A DNA stretch of 64,000 bases from Peristeroidobacter soli (GCF_004138485.1 NZ_ML142848.1:656640-720639); one strand, 5' to 3'; numbered from the stretch's first letter, positions 18,008 through 27,230 are shown. Numbers and translations are program-made. Notes: generated by a model from the letters alone, not told the origin.

Positions 18008-18575
18008 CCTGCGCGTCGCTCATCTGCTCCAGCGCAAGGCTCACCTGCGCCAGCGCTCTAGCCGAATGCTTTTCGACCGCGCGAACGGAAATACCGTAGA
18101 GCCGTGCGATCTCAGCATGCTTCAAGCCTTCGAAGCAGCGGAGCATGAAGACATCGCGCGTGCGTCCCGGCAACTTGCGCAAGGCGGCGACGACCTGCGC
18201 CATCGCCTCCTGACCCAGTAAGACGCGCTCCGGCGAAAAATCCGAACCCGTCCCGCCAGTCTCTTCGACGATTTCCACCTCAACGCCTCGAACCACTCGA
18301 CGGCGCAAGTGATCGCGCCAGGCATTCGAGGCGGTTTGGAAGATGTAGGCTTCGGGGTTCTGGAGGGCGGTGACTCGAGGGTTGCGGGACAAGCTCAAGA
18401 AAACCTGCTGCACGAGATCCTGCACATCCGCGGAGCGCCGTGCCCGCTTTCTGAAAAAGCTCAGCAACGGAGCGTAGTAGCGCTCGGCCACCTCATCCAG
18501 GCGGGTACGAGCAGGCGAGTGAGCGGATTTTGCGGTAGGTGTACCCAATGGGGATCTGTATCCGAAGATCGGCAT
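18000..18575 (-). CDS. FecI-type ECF sigma factor
   Basis: A 191-residue protein with region 2 (about 28-95; VAERYYAPLLSFFRKRARRS, DVQDLVQQVFLSLSRN) and region 4 (about 135-185; KLPGRTRDVFMLRCFEGLKH, then IARLYGISVRAVEKHSARAL). FecI-group sigmas drive the adjacent TBDR operon when the receptor signals through FecR. It is the first gene of the leftward cluster that ends at 9538. It is 103 bp from the end of the MFS gene to its right, and that gap presumably holds its promoter. Confidence 0.92.
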   Translation of the reverse strand: MPIFGYRSPLGTPTAKSAHSPARTRLDEVAERYYAPLLSFFRKRARRSADVQDLVQQVFLSLSRNPRVTALQNPEAYIFQTASNAWRDHLRRRVVRGVEVEIVEETGGTGSDFSPERVLLGQEAMAQVVAALRKLPGRTRDVFMLRCFEGLKHAEIARLYGISVRAVEKHSARALAQVSLALEQMSDAQDE

Positions 18576-18678
18576 ACGTTGACCCAGCGCGATACCCGAT
18601 GCAACCGGGAAAATAAATTTCGGCCAGGCGTTCGGGATTCGGAAGATCGTGCGTTTTACTTTGGATCGGAGCGGTCGC

Positions 18679-19932
18679 TCATGCCTCTAAATCGGCCCGA
18701 ATCGTTTCGCCCGTTTTCCAGAAATGCACGGCGCCCCAGAAGGCGACCCCTGAGACCATGAGCATCGAGTAACGTAAAGCGTCGGCTCCCAGACTGGGTC
18801 GCAGCACATCGCTGAGGATGCCGACGATTTGCGGCCCGAGGCCCATCCCGATCAGGTTCGCGAACAGCATCACCACCGCGAGCGTTGTAGCTCGCATATC
18901 CTCCGGCACGAGCCGCTGCAACAACGCGAACACGGGGCCGAAAAAGAAGTTGAATGCCACGGCGATCGGTACCAGCGCCATGAGCGCCTGATGCTTGTGA
19001 GGCAACAGCAGGAATGCAGCAAGGCACGGCACCAATGAGGCAATCCCGAACGCAATGGCTCGCAGTTGACCACGCTCATCATGAGCATAGAAGCGACTCG
19101 CCCCGTAGCCCCCCAGAAGAATACCGGCGGTGCCCCCTACGCCGACGATGAGTCCCAGCCAGATGCCGAGCTCCGCGGTGCCCATGCCGTGGCTACGCAT
19201 CAGGAAGGCGGCGTACCAGGGGCTCAGGCCCAGGCTCATCATATAAAGAACGATCAGCGCGATGCTCAGGTGCCGGCACGAGCGCTGGTTCCACAGCAAA
19301 CTCAAAACGTCTCGAAAAAAAGGCGCGGGCTTGATGCTCTTCGTGACGGCGTGGACGTTGACTCGCGGCTCACGCACGGTGAGCTTCACCAGAATCGCAA
19401 GCAGCAAGCCCGGGATGCCAAGCAGGAAGAAAGTCATCCGCCAGCCGTACTGCTCGTTGAGCCAGCCGCCGAGCATGAAACTCAGCAACGCCGATAGGGT
19501 GCTGCCCGAGACGTAGACCGACAGGGCCCGGCTGCGCTCGCCCGCCTCAGGAAAATAATCGCCCACCAAAGAGTAGGTCGGTGGATTGCTTCCCGACTCG
19601 CCGACAGCAGCGGCGATACGCGCGAGTACCAGTTGCGCATAATTCGTGACGAGCATGCAGCTCATCACCGTAACAGCCCAGAGCGCAACGGCCAGCGAGG
19701 CGATCGTGACGCGATTGCCCCGATCGGCCCAACGTGCCATGGGCAAGCCCAAGGTGGCATAGAACAGTGCGAACGCAATGCCCGTCAGGAAGCCGAGCTG
19801 CGTGTCACTGAGACCCAGATCCTCCTTGATCGGCTCCAGCAGCAGCATCATGAGGCCACGGTCGACGAGATTGAACAGGTAAACCGCCGCCATCACGCCC
19901 AGCACGTATCGCTTGTAGGCTGTGCTGAACAC
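18679..19932 (-). CDS. MFS transporter, Spinster-like (second cluster)
   Basis: A 417-residue, 12-helix carrier, paralogous to the one at 11530-12780: shared LSDTQLGFLTGIAFALFY, LPMARWADRGNRVTI and RIAAAVGESGSNPPTYSL blocks. Its GTG start shares one base with the S9 peptidase stop (TAGTG), so it is translationally coupled. It is the last gene of the TBDR-S9-MFS operon. It probably imports the receptor's ligand from the periplasm for the coupled cytoplasmic peptidase. Confidence 0.87.
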   Translation of the reverse strand: MFSTAYKRYVLGVMAAVYLFNLVDRGLMMLLLEPIKEDLGLSDTQLGFLTGIAFALFYATLGLPMARWADRGNRVTIASLAVALWAVTVMSCMLVTNYAQLVLARIAAAVGESGSNPPTYSLVGDYFPEAGERSRALSVYVSGSTLSALLSFMLGGWLNEQYGWRMTFFLLGIPGLLLAILVKLTVREPRVNVHAVTKSIKPAPFFRDVLSLLWNQRSCRHLSIALIVLYMMSLGLSPWYAAFLMRSHGMGTAELGIWLGLIVGVGGTAGILLGGYGASRFYAHDERGQLRAIAFGIASLVPCLAAFLLLPHKHQALMALVPIAVAFNFFFGPVFALLQRLVPEDMRATTLAVVMLFANLIGMGLGPQIVGILSDVLRPSLGADALRYSMLMVSGVAFWGAVHFWKTGETIRADLEA

Positions 19933-21848
19933 TACAGAAAGCGCTCAAACCAATCGATGAGTGCAGCGTTCTGACCGACGCGCGCCGCGGGCGGCCCCAT
20001 GGAATCGCCCATGTGATCCGCATCGCGCAGACGTACCATCTCGGTCGTGCAGCCGGCATCCAGCAGCGCGCGGTAGAACTGCTCGGCTTGCGAGATCGGA
20101 CAGCGAAAATCCTTCTCACCGTGGATCAACAGCGTCGGCGTAGTCACCCGATGCGCGTATGTGATGGGCGAGCGAGATCGGTAAACGTCGGGAATCTCGT
20201 GCGGCCTGCCACCGAGATCGCGGCTGAAAAAATCCGGCGCGTCCGAGAGATAGTAGGCCGTCGTCAGATCGGTAATCGAAGCCTCGGCGACAGCGGCGCG
20301 AAAGCGGTGGGTGTGCCCCACGACCCAGGCCGTGGCAAACCCGCCATGTGAAGCGCCCCACACGGCGAGCCGATCGCGATCGGCGAGGCCGAGCTCGATG
20401 GCCCGCTCCACCGCCGCCATGTGATCGGGAAAGCCGCGGGCACCCCAGTCGCCCATGATGGCGCGCGCGAAGGATTCGCCATAGCCGAACGAGCCGCGGA
20501 AATTGGCAAACAGCACACCGAAGCCGCGGGCGGCTAGCAGGTGAAAATCGAATCTGAATGCATGTCCCGCGGCCATGAAGGGACCGCCGTGAATGAACGA
20601 GACGGTGGGCAGCGGGCCACGCGAGTCTTCACGCGCTATGAACCAACCTTCGAGATCGGTGCCATCCTCGCTACGAAATTGCAGCGACTGCAGACGCAGC
20701 CGCGGCCACGTGGCTAATACGTCGTCGTTCGCTCGAGTGATGCGACGCTCAGTCGTGCTTTCGAGCAGATGGAGATCCGGCGGGCATCGCATGTCCGTTG
20801 CGAGGAACAGCATCCTGTCGGTGCCCGCATGGGCATCGAGCAGCAGACATGCGCGCTCGCCACCCACGATGCGTTCACTGCTACGAAGCTCGCCAGACAG
20901 CGAGACTCTCCAGATCTCAGCCTGGCCGCCGTACTGGATATTGACCCACGCGCTCTCGGCATCCCTCACGATCAAGCCATTGAACGAACCGACATCCCAG
21001 ATCGGCATGTCGTGATGCAGGCGAAACCCCACCCGCCCCGGGTGCTCGTTGGATCGACAGCTCGCAGTACCGTCATTCAGATCCAAAACCCACAGATCGG
21101 TGGTCGGAATAGTCACGGTACTGCGGTAAGCGCCGATGAATGCTATTCCCATCCCGTTCGGCAGCCATCTCGCCTGGCCGATGAACCAGCCATCGCTCAG
21201 CGGTTGCCGCAAGCTGTGCCGACTCACATCGACGATGTATAGAGTCGGTGAGTAGCCTGCGCCCGGAATCGGACTGCGAGTGCCGAGGAACAGGATGCGC
21301 CGACCCGCATCGTCCCATTCCATTTGGGTATAGAAGCCCAGCTCATCGACCAGCGTCGCTACAGTGCCCTGGGTCACATCGATCAGGCAGAGTCGTTGCG
21401 AACCTCCATCGACGAGGCCGATCCCATCCGCACGAAAGTCTCGGGACGTGATGCGTCGAACCGGGGAGCTCTCCTGATGGAGCGTCGCGAGGACCACTGC
21501 GATTTGTTGGCCACTCGGCGAGCAGGCAGGAGGTCCTTGAACCGCCGCGTCGGTCAGGGGAATCTCGCGTCGCTGACGAGTTCCGACGTCGGTCAAGACG
21601 AGGCCGACGCCCTCTTCGCCCGACTCCACATGAACCAGCCAGCGACCGTCGGGCGACCACCGCGGGTACCGGCCATCGCCCTGGCCGGAAATACACTGCT
21701 GCGCTCCGGATTCGAGATCGAGAAGATAGACCTCGAATCGATCCGCGCACGCACTCGCCCGCGTCATCTCGTACGCAACCCATTGGCCATCGGGCGACAG
21801 GCGTCCGTCGCGGATGAACTGCAACCGCAATACGTCCTCCGCGTCCAT
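19932..21848 (-). CDS. S9 family peptidase (second cluster)
   Basis: A 638-residue protein from ATG at 21848 (MDAEDVLRLQFIRDGRLSPD), four bases after the TBDR stop. A further upstream start at 21908 would overlap the receptor and is less likely. The propeller blades (PRWSPDGRWLVHVESGEEG and others) precede the hydrolase domain with S500 (WGASHGGF), D580 (LIHGEKDF) and H612 (RDADHMGD). There is no signal peptide, so it is cytoplasmic. It shares domain order with the peptidase at 9538-11520, but sequence away from the motifs differs enough to suggest a different peptide specificity. Confidence 0.9.
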   Translation of the reverse strand: MDAEDVLRLQFIRDGRLSPDGQWVAYEMTRASACADRFEVYLLDLESGAQQCISGQGDGRYPRWSPDGRWLVHVESGEEGVGLVLTDVGTRQRREIPLTDAAVQGPPACSPSGQQIAVVLATLHQESSPVRRITSRDFRADGIGLVDGGSQRLCLIDVTQGTVATLVDELGFYTQMEWDDAGRRILFLGTRSPIPGAGYSPTLYIVDVSRHSLRQPLSDGWFIGQARWLPNGMGIAFIGAYRSTVTIPTTDLWVLDLNDGTASCRSNEHPGRVGFRLHHDMPIWDVGSFNGLIVRDAESAWVNIQYGGQAEIWRVSLSGELRSSERIVGGERACLLLDAHAGTDRMLFLATDMRCPPDLHLLESTTERRITRANDDVLATWPRLRLQSLQFRSEDGTDLEGWFIAREDSRGPLPTVSFIHGGPFMAAGHAFRFDFHLLAARGFGVLFANFRGSFGYGESFARAIMGDWGARGFPDHMAAVERAIELGLADRDRLAVWGASHGGFATAWVVGHTHRFRAAVAEASITDLTTAYYLSDAPDFFSRDLGGRPHEIPDVYRSRSPITYAHRVTTPTLLIHGEKDFRCPISQAEQFYRALLDAGCTTEMVRLRDADHMGDSMGPPAARVGQNAALIDWFERFL

Positions 21849-21852
21849 GCCG

Positions 21853-24384
21853 TCAAAAAGTCTTTTCGACTGAAAGACCAATGATTCTCGGCTGAATATA
21901 GGTGACACCGGTCAGGCCGTAGGTGTTGAGCACGCCGCGCTCGTCGGTCACGTTGTTGGCAAACAAGTTCGTCGTCCACGTGTCGAACCGCAAACCCGCT
22001 CGCAGGTCGCTCTTGGTATAGGAGGCATAGGCGGGGGCGCCACCGGACCCGATTGCACTCAGTCGCTTGCCGACGTAACTGACCGAGCCGCCAACGAAGC
22101 CCAGCATGCTTCCCAGCGGAAACTCCTGGTCGATCGACAGATTGCCGGCGAATCGGCTGCTGAACGGCAATCGATCGCCCTTCCGAGCGGTACCGGCGGT
22201 GGACGGAAAATCTTCCGTGAGTTCGGCATCGGTCCAGGTCGCGGAAGCCGCAAGCGTCAAGCCAGTCACCGGACGCGATTCCAGCGTGAGCTCGAGACCC
22301 TGACTGCGTGCTTCACCGGCGTTGTCGTAATAAGTCAGGAACGTCGCTGGATCTTGCAACTGCAGCTGAATGTCGCGCCAGTCGATGTGATACAGCGAGA
22401 CATCGAACGACAGTGCCGAGTCGAGCAGATCGCCCTTCAAACCGACTTCGCTACTGCGAGTCTTGTCGGGATCGTATTCACGGGGCAGATTGGAGATCAC
22501 GCTGATGCCGCCGTTCGGCCCGCCCGGGCGATAGCCGGAGGCGAGACGTGCGTAGAACATGAGGTCGTCCGACACCCTGAAACGGGGCGTCAACAGATAG
22601 GTGAACGCGCTGTCCTTCGAATGGGCTTCGGGTTGCATCGAGTCCGGGCCGCCGAACAATGGACCGCCCACGATGTTTTGAAAATCCGATTCGTTGCGGC
22701 TCTGGCGTCCGCCAACCTGCACGTCGAAGCGGTCGGTTACATGCCACGTCACATCGGTAAAGGCTGCGTACTCCTCGAAAGTGTTCAGATAGGTGAGGTG
22801 CGCGATCTCGCCTGCCGAGGCGCTGGTGGTGAAATCCACGGCAGCCACCGTCTGATAATTTCGTGGCGTCTTTTCGCGTGCGTAGAACGCGCCGAACAGC
22901 CAATCGATACGTTCTCCCAGCGGCATCGCGACTCGCAGCTCTTGCGTGAACTTGTGCGTGCTCACGTCCTGCACGGAATTGGCGCCCGCGACTCCGAACT
23001 GAGAAGCAGCATACCCGCCGAGCAACCATGAAAAATCCCACCGGAACGTATTCTCGCTTTGCGTGTAAGCGCTGATGGAGGTGAGATCGGCAATGCCGGC
23101 TTTCGCCGTGAGCTGCGCGCTGTAGACCTCGAATCGCTTGCGATAGCCGCCGGAGTTCGGCGTGCGGTTCTGTTCGAGATCGCCCAGCTCGCCTGGTCCG
23201 GTCACTACATCCGCCTCCGCGCTGCCGTGAACGTTGGTGTCCTGCATGAGCGCGCCGAGCTTCAGCGAAACATCGTTGGAGAGCTTCCATAGAGCAGTCA
23301 GTCGCCCTCCCGAGACACGGCCCCAGTTGACCGCCTTTTCATCGCTTCCCGGATTGTCGATGAAGCCCGGGTCTTCGCGGGTGAAGGCACTGGCGCGCAG
23401 CGCCAGCGTGTCGCTGAAGGGAATATTGGCCGCCGCCCGCACGTTGTAGCCCGGCTCGTCGCCATTCTGGATGCTGCTGATTCCGCCCTGCACGCGTCCC
23501 TTGAATGTGTCGGTGGTCGGATCCACGGTGACGTATTTGATGAGCCCCCCGATGCTACTCGCGCCGTAGAGCGTTCCCTGTGGCCCGCGCAACACCTCGA
23601 CTCGCGCGAGGTCGCTGGGATCGAAGTCCGATACCACGTTGCCGAATCCCACCGTGTTGGACGAGGTATGAGGTACGTCATCGACGACGATCCCCACCGT
23701 GGGGCTTTGGAAGAATCCCGTGACCACGCCGCGAATCGCGACGGTCGAACTCCCGAAGGGTTGCGAGGTGGTCAGACTCAGCCCCGGAATGCGGGTGTAG
23801 TAGTCCTCGAGCCGCAACTGATTCGACTGAGTGAGCAATTGGCCACTCACCGCAGTGACCGGAACGGGAACGTCCTGCAGGCGCTCCACACGCTTCTGGG
23901 CGGTGACCACGACCTCGTTGACGCTCAGAACCGCGATGGCATCCGCATCGGACCGGGCGTCGGCCCCATTGAAGGACGCGGCTGCGGCTTGCGCGAACCG
24001 CATGGGCGCCGGCGTCGAACGAAGGTTCACACCCACTTCTGTGCTGCTTGAAGTCGTCTCCCCCGCGACTGCCCTGAAGACCTTTACTGTTCGTTCGTTC
24101 ACGAACTCATACTTCAAGCCAGTATTGGCCAAGAGCTCATCGAGCGCGCCCGCGACGGTACGCTCCCCGCTCACTGGAGGGGTCTTGAGTCCATTGAGAG
24201 AAACGTTATCGACCCGCACCAGCACCTGGATCCCGGCCTGGCGACCCAGTTCTTTCAGCGCCGCCCGGATCGGCTGCGATTCGATATTCAGCGGCACCCG
24301 AGCAGCTTCCTCTGCTTTCCCCGGCGCGACACAGCAGATCCCCAACGCAACGGCAGTGCAAAGACGTGCGGCAATTTTGTTCAT
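21853..24384 (-). CDS. TonB-dependent receptor with STN domain (second cluster)
   Basis: An 843-residue receptor. The signal peptide is about 1-25 and the STN domain about 30-105 (VPLNIESQPIRAALKELGRQ, VAGALDELLANTGLKYEFV). A TonB box (VNEVVVTAQKRVERLQDVPV), plug (VEVLRGPQGTLYGASSIGG) and barrel follow, ending with Phe (GLSVEKTF). It is strongly similar to the receptor at 14391-16916 in plug and barrel but less so in the STN domain, as expected if each signals through its own FecR. It is transcribed away from its sigma/FecR pair, unlike the first cluster where all genes run one way. Confidence 0.93.
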   Translation of the reverse strand: MNKIAARLCTAVALGICCVAPGKAEEAARVPLNIESQPIRAALKELGRQAGIQVLVRVDNVSLNGLKTPPVSGERTVAGALDELLANTGLKYEFVNERTVKVFRAVAGETTSSSTEVGVNLRSTPAPMRFAQAAAASFNGADARSDADAIAVLSVNEVVVTAQKRVERLQDVPVPVTAVSGQLLTQSNQLRLEDYYTRIPGLSLTTSQPFGSSTVAIRGVVTGFFQSPTVGIVVDDVPHTSSNTVGFGNVVSDFDPSDLARVEVLRGPQGTLYGASSIGGLIKYVTVDPTTDTFKGRVQGGISSIQNGDEPGYNVRAAANIPFSDTLALRASAFTREDPGFIDNPGSDEKAVNWGRVSGGRLTALWKLSNDVSLKLGALMQDTNVHGSAEADVVTGPGELGDLEQNRTPNSGGYRKRFEVYSAQLTAKAGIADLTSISAYTQSENTFRWDFSWLLGGYAASQFGVAGANSVQDVSTHKFTQELRVAMPLGERIDWLFGAFYAREKTPRNYQTVAAVDFTTSASAGEIAHLTYLNTFEEYAAFTDVTWHVTDRFDVQVGGRQSRNESDFQNIVGGPLFGGPDSMQPEAHSKDSAFTYLLTPRFRVSDDLMFYARLASGYRPGGPNGGISVISNLPREYDPDKTRSSEVGLKGDLLDSALSFDVSLYHIDWRDIQLQLQDPATFLTYYDNAGEARSQGLELTLESRPVTGLTLAASATWTDAELTEDFPSTAGTARKGDRLPFSSRFAGNLSIDQEFPLGSMLGFVGGSVSYVGKRLSAIGSGGAPAYASYTKSDLRAGLRFDTWTTNLFANNVTDERGVLNTYGLTGVTYIQPRIIGLSVEKTF

Positions 24385-24439
24385 CGTTTCCCCTTCGGCC
24401 TACGCGGTCACCCTACCGTTCATGTCGGTTCGGCCGGTC

Positions 24440-24460
24440 GAAACGTTAGTTGAAAAATCT
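24440..24460 (-). promoter_or_regulatory. Candidate FecI-type promoter of the second TBDR
   Basis: In the 129-bp divergent gap the minus strand reads GATTTTTCAACTAACGTTTC, a shorter-spaced version of the T-tract/CGTTT pair seen before the first receptor. The same gap must also hold the sigma-gene promoter on the other strand. Confidence 0.3.
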
Positions 24461-24513
24461 CACTAACGAACGCCTCCTGAAACCCGATATAGCTTGTAGA
24501 GGGCCCATACACC

Positions 24514-25038
24514 GTGGCTTACGAGAACCTGGCCGAGCCGTCAGGCGCCTTGAAGCGCCTCGAGGAGGTATTTCGCCTCTGCTCGCCGCAATTGCATCGC
24601 TATATCCGGCGTCGGCTCCGCCGACCCGCGGACGCGCAGGATCTGACGCAGGAAGTATTCGAACGCTTCCTGCGCGGCGACTGGCGGGCAAAAATCCGCG
24701 ACCCGCAGGCTTACCTGTTCGGTATCGCCTCGCACGTCGTCGCGGATGCGCGGATCGCCGAACACCGCAGCCCGATAACCTATGACTCCGAGACATTCGG
24801 CGAGGTCAGCGAGAGCGTCGCGGCGTTGGACAAGGCCGATAGTCTGGTCTTCGTGGAGGAGCTCGAGCACGCGATGGCACACCTGCCGGCCGCCCACCGG
24901 GTCGCATTGCTGCTGACGAAGCGGGATGGCCTGACGTGCAAGGAAGCTGCACTGAAGATGAGCAGTACCGAAGGCACTGTCCGTCTGTATGTGTGTGAAG
25001 CGAGGGCGCAGCTTCGGGCGCTGCTCAGGAAACGGTAA
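24514..25038 (+). CDS. FecI-type ECF sigma factor (second cluster)
   Basis: A 174-residue protein beginning with a GTG (MAYENLAEPSGALKRLEEVF). Region 2 covers about 20-90 (CSPQLHRYIRRRLRRPADAQ, DLTQEVFERFLRGDW) and region 4 about 125-170 (LPAAHRVALLLTKRDGLTCK). It resembles the sigma at 62657-63214 more than the one at 18000-18575, sharing the RRLRRP..A.D.TQ.(V/I)FERFL and PQAYLFGIA.HV blocks. The FecR partner starts 11 bp downstream. It presumably drives the divergent TBDR-S9-MFS operon. Confidence 0.92.
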   Translation: MAYENLAEPSGALKRLEEVFRLCSPQLHRYIRRRLRRPADAQDLTQEVFERFLRGDWRAKIRDPQAYLFGIASHVVADARIAEHRSPITYDSETFGEVSESVAALDKADSLVFVEELEHAMAHLPAAHRVALLLTKRDGLTCKEAALKMSSTEGTVRLYVCEARAQLRALLRKR

Positions 25039-25048
25039 GGACGACGAG

Positions 25049-26065
25049 ATGGAAGTCCAAGAGAAGATCGACGAGTTGATCGCGCTACGAGCCTCGCAAT
25101 GGCTCGATCGCCTGCCTGCGGCCACCGAATCCGAGCGTGAGGAATTCGTGCGCTGGCTCGAGGAAAGCCGCGCGAATCTGCAGGCGTTCCTCGAAGTCTC
25201 GGAGATCGAGCTGGGCTTGCATCAGGTCGACGCCGGCCGACGTGAGAATATAGATGCGCTATTGAAACAGCTCGCCGGGAATGTCGTTCCATTGAATCGC
25301 GGCACTCCTCGGCCGCGCCTTCGTCACCGTGGTCGATTGATTGCAGCACTGGCGGCCGGCGTGGGATTCATTGCGATCGCCGTGCCGATCGCTTTCAGGT
25401 CGTTCAGCCCACCCCAGTTCACGACGGCGATCGGTGAGCAACGGACGGTGGAGCTGGACGATCGATCCGTGGTGACCCTGAATGCCGCGTCCCGAATGAG
25501 AGTGGATCTCCGCGCGACCGAGCGCGACGTCGAACTGCGCGAGGGCGAAGCCATCTTCATCGTGGCGCATGATCCGAAACGCCCGTTTCGGGTGTACACA
25601 ATGAATGCCCAGGTCGAGGCCGTCGGCACACAGTTCAATGTCTATGCCAAGGCCAACGGCAGCACACGTGTCTCGGTACTGGAAGGCCGGGTGCGGCTGC
25701 TGCCGAGGGCAGGCGGCAGCGCGCAGGCTGGCACCCTCTTCCTTGATGGCGGAGAGGAAGCCGAGATTCGGATTGACGGCTCGGTGCATCGGATTCCGGA
25801 TGCCGTCGTGGCAAATGCAGTGGCCTGGCGGCAGCGGCGTCTGGTCTTCAACGATGCCTGGCTCGAGGACATGGTGACGGAATTCAACCGTTACAATCGG
25901 AACCTGCAGTTGAAACTCGAGGGCGTACCGGAACACTCTTACCAATATGACGGCATTTTCGATGCCGCCGATCCACAGTCGTTCGTGGACCTGCTCTCCA
26001 AAGAACCGGATCTGCAGATTGAGCGCGAGGGCGCCGACGTGTTCGTGCGGCGAAGGACGCCCTAG
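25049..26065 (+). CDS. FecR-family anti-sigma/sensor protein (second cluster)
   Basis: A 338-residue protein from ATG at 25049 (MEVQEKIDELIALRASQWLD); the longer frame to 24989 would lie inside the sigma gene. A DUF4880-like N-terminus (about 5-55) is followed by one membrane helix (about 100-120), the FecR domain (about 130-230; TVELDDRSVVTLNAASRMRV, EAIFIVAHDPKRPFRV) and a C-terminal DUF4974-like part (LVFNDAWLEDMVTEFNRYNR) that contacts the receptor STN domain. It shares an opening with the FecR at 63211 (same QRASEWV/LRASQWL stretch). Confidence 0.92.
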   Translation: MEVQEKIDELIALRASQWLDRLPAATESEREEFVRWLEESRANLQAFLEVSEIELGLHQVDAGRRENIDALLKQLAGNVVPLNRGTPRPRLRHRGRLIAALAAGVGFIAIAVPIAFRSFSPPQFTTAIGEQRTVELDDRSVVTLNAASRMRVDLRATERDVELREGEAIFIVAHDPKRPFRVYTMNAQVEAVGTQFNVYAKANGSTRVSVLEGRVRLLPRAGGSAQAGTLFLDGGEEAEIRIDGSVHRIPDAVVANAVAWRQRRLVFNDAWLEDMVTEFNRYNRNLQLKLEGVPEHSYQYDGIFDAADPQSFVDLLSKEPDLQIEREGADVFVRRRTP

Positions 26066-26211
26066 GACTTGAATCCTCGCCACGAGGCGAGCGCACCTCG
26101 CATCAGTTACTGCCCCTTTCAACACAGCGAGAGCACGTAGGACTAACATTGCGGTCAGCAATGCACTCACTCGTTATGGGCTAGATTTGACCCTGTAACG
26201 GATGACTGAGC

Positions 26212-26610
26212 ATGTGCGCGCGAATACTCCCTGTCTTTGTTGCCTCTTTGGCGCTCCTGAGTTCGATTACCTCGGCTGCGGCGCGTGAGCCGCAAGTTGA
26301 GGCCCGTGAACCTCAGCAATCGGAAATCGAAGAAGCACTGCTGCTGGCAGAGGGTGAACTTGAACCATACCTCGATGATTACACTCGGCGAAGGTTGTAC
26401 AACAGAGGCATGGAACGCTCTGCGTTTGACAATCTAGCGTGGCAGTCATTTTGTAGCGATGTGTACGCCGCACTCGCCAACCCCACACCAATACTTACGC
26501 CAGTACCTGTAGTAGTACTTGGCGGCACCTATTCCAGTTGCATGGACATCGCTTCGTCTAACTCTCAGACCAAACAGAACTGGCTACGGAATGCATTTGG
26601 TGAATTTTAA
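26212..26610 (+). CDS. Exported hypothetical protein (132 aa)
   Basis: Starts with a clear signal peptide (MCARILPVFVASLALLSS, cut probably after SAAA near residue 24). The mature part is Glu-rich at first, then has YLDDYTRRRLYNRGMERSAF and two Cys (at about 81 and 110) that could form a disulphide. I do not recognise the family. The base composition is less GC-rich than the surrounding clusters, which fits acquired DNA. The next gene starts 12 bp downstream, so the two may be one transcript. Confidence 0.55.
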   Translation: MCARILPVFVASLALLSSITSAAAREPQVEAREPQQSEIEEALLLAEGELEPYLDDYTRRRLYNRGMERSAFDNLAWQSFCSDVYAALANPTPILTPVPVVVLGGTYSSCMDIASSNSQTKQNWLRNAFGEF

Positions 26611-26622
26611 AGGACAGCACGT

Positions 26623-27048
26623 ATGTTGAATCGTACTTTTTCATACATTGACATGAACAACGATTGTCACAACGTTGTCGCCATTATCGATGCCCCGAAA
26701 AAGCTGGAGCTCCCCCTCAATGCCCCGCCGGGGCAGCCAGGCGCATACGCATGTGATTTCCGAGTCAATGGTGCCGACTTAGATATCAAAGGCAGTGCGT
26801 TCGGAGTCGATGAGTTTCACGCCGTTCTGGGGGCGTTCCGCGATTTGCGACTTCAGCTTGATGCCTTGGGGGACAGGATTAAGTTCCTGGACATTGCAGG
26901 ATGGACCGGTATACCAAGAATGGTGACACTGGGAGATTCGATTGAGGTTCAACGGCGCATCGAAGCCGTATTGGACAACGAACATAAGAAGCGCCAGGAC
27001 GAACTTACCGCCAGGCGTTTGGCCGCTGAGTCCAAGGAAAAGCGCTAG
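26623..27048 (+). CDS. Hypothetical protein, possibly DUF6968-like (141 aa)
   Basis: A soluble protein without a signal peptide. The middle part (YACDFRVNG, SAFGVDEFHAVLGAFRDLRL, then WTGIPRMVTLGD) resembles small bacterial proteins of the DUF6968 kind that occur singly or beside phage-type genes; I place it there only tentatively. The C-terminus is a charged Lys/Arg/Glu helix. Codon use and GC content match its partner at 26212 rather than the flanking clusters. Function unknown. Confidence 0.5.
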   Translation: MLNRTFSYIDMNNDCHNVVAIIDAPKKLELPLNAPPGQPGAYACDFRVNGADLDIKGSAFGVDEFHAVLGAFRDLRLQLDALGDRIKFLDIAGWTGIPRMVTLGDSIEVQRRIEAVLDNEHKKRQDELTARRLAAESKEKR

Positions 27049-27230
27049 TCGTTATCGATTGCAGCTCATGCGCTGCTCGGGAACGCGCGCGGGCGACATG
27101 TCGGACCCGCGCGGGTTCGTAAGTCATGGTTCCCGGCTCATGACGATCAATTCGCCAGGGGCTGGTACGGCATTGCTGCGCCGGCCAGTCGCCCTCTTCT
27201 CATATTTAAGTATGTTCAAGCGGCCGGCAG

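Noticed and set aside
24541-25349. Minus-strand open frames opposite the sigma and FecR genes
   Set aside because: They are shadows of strongly recognisable sigma and FecR coding sequences, with no motif of their own.
9538-26065. A complete lasso-peptide biosynthetic locus
   Set aside because: The TBDR/FecI/FecR/S9 context invited it, but I see no precursor, transglutaminase-like B protein or asparagine-synthetase-like C protein, and the S9 enzymes lack signal peptides.
26076-26091. CTCGCC-ACGA-GGCGAG hairpin after the second FecR gene as a terminator
   Set aside because: It is only six base pairs and has no T-run after it. It may help termination but is too weak to list.
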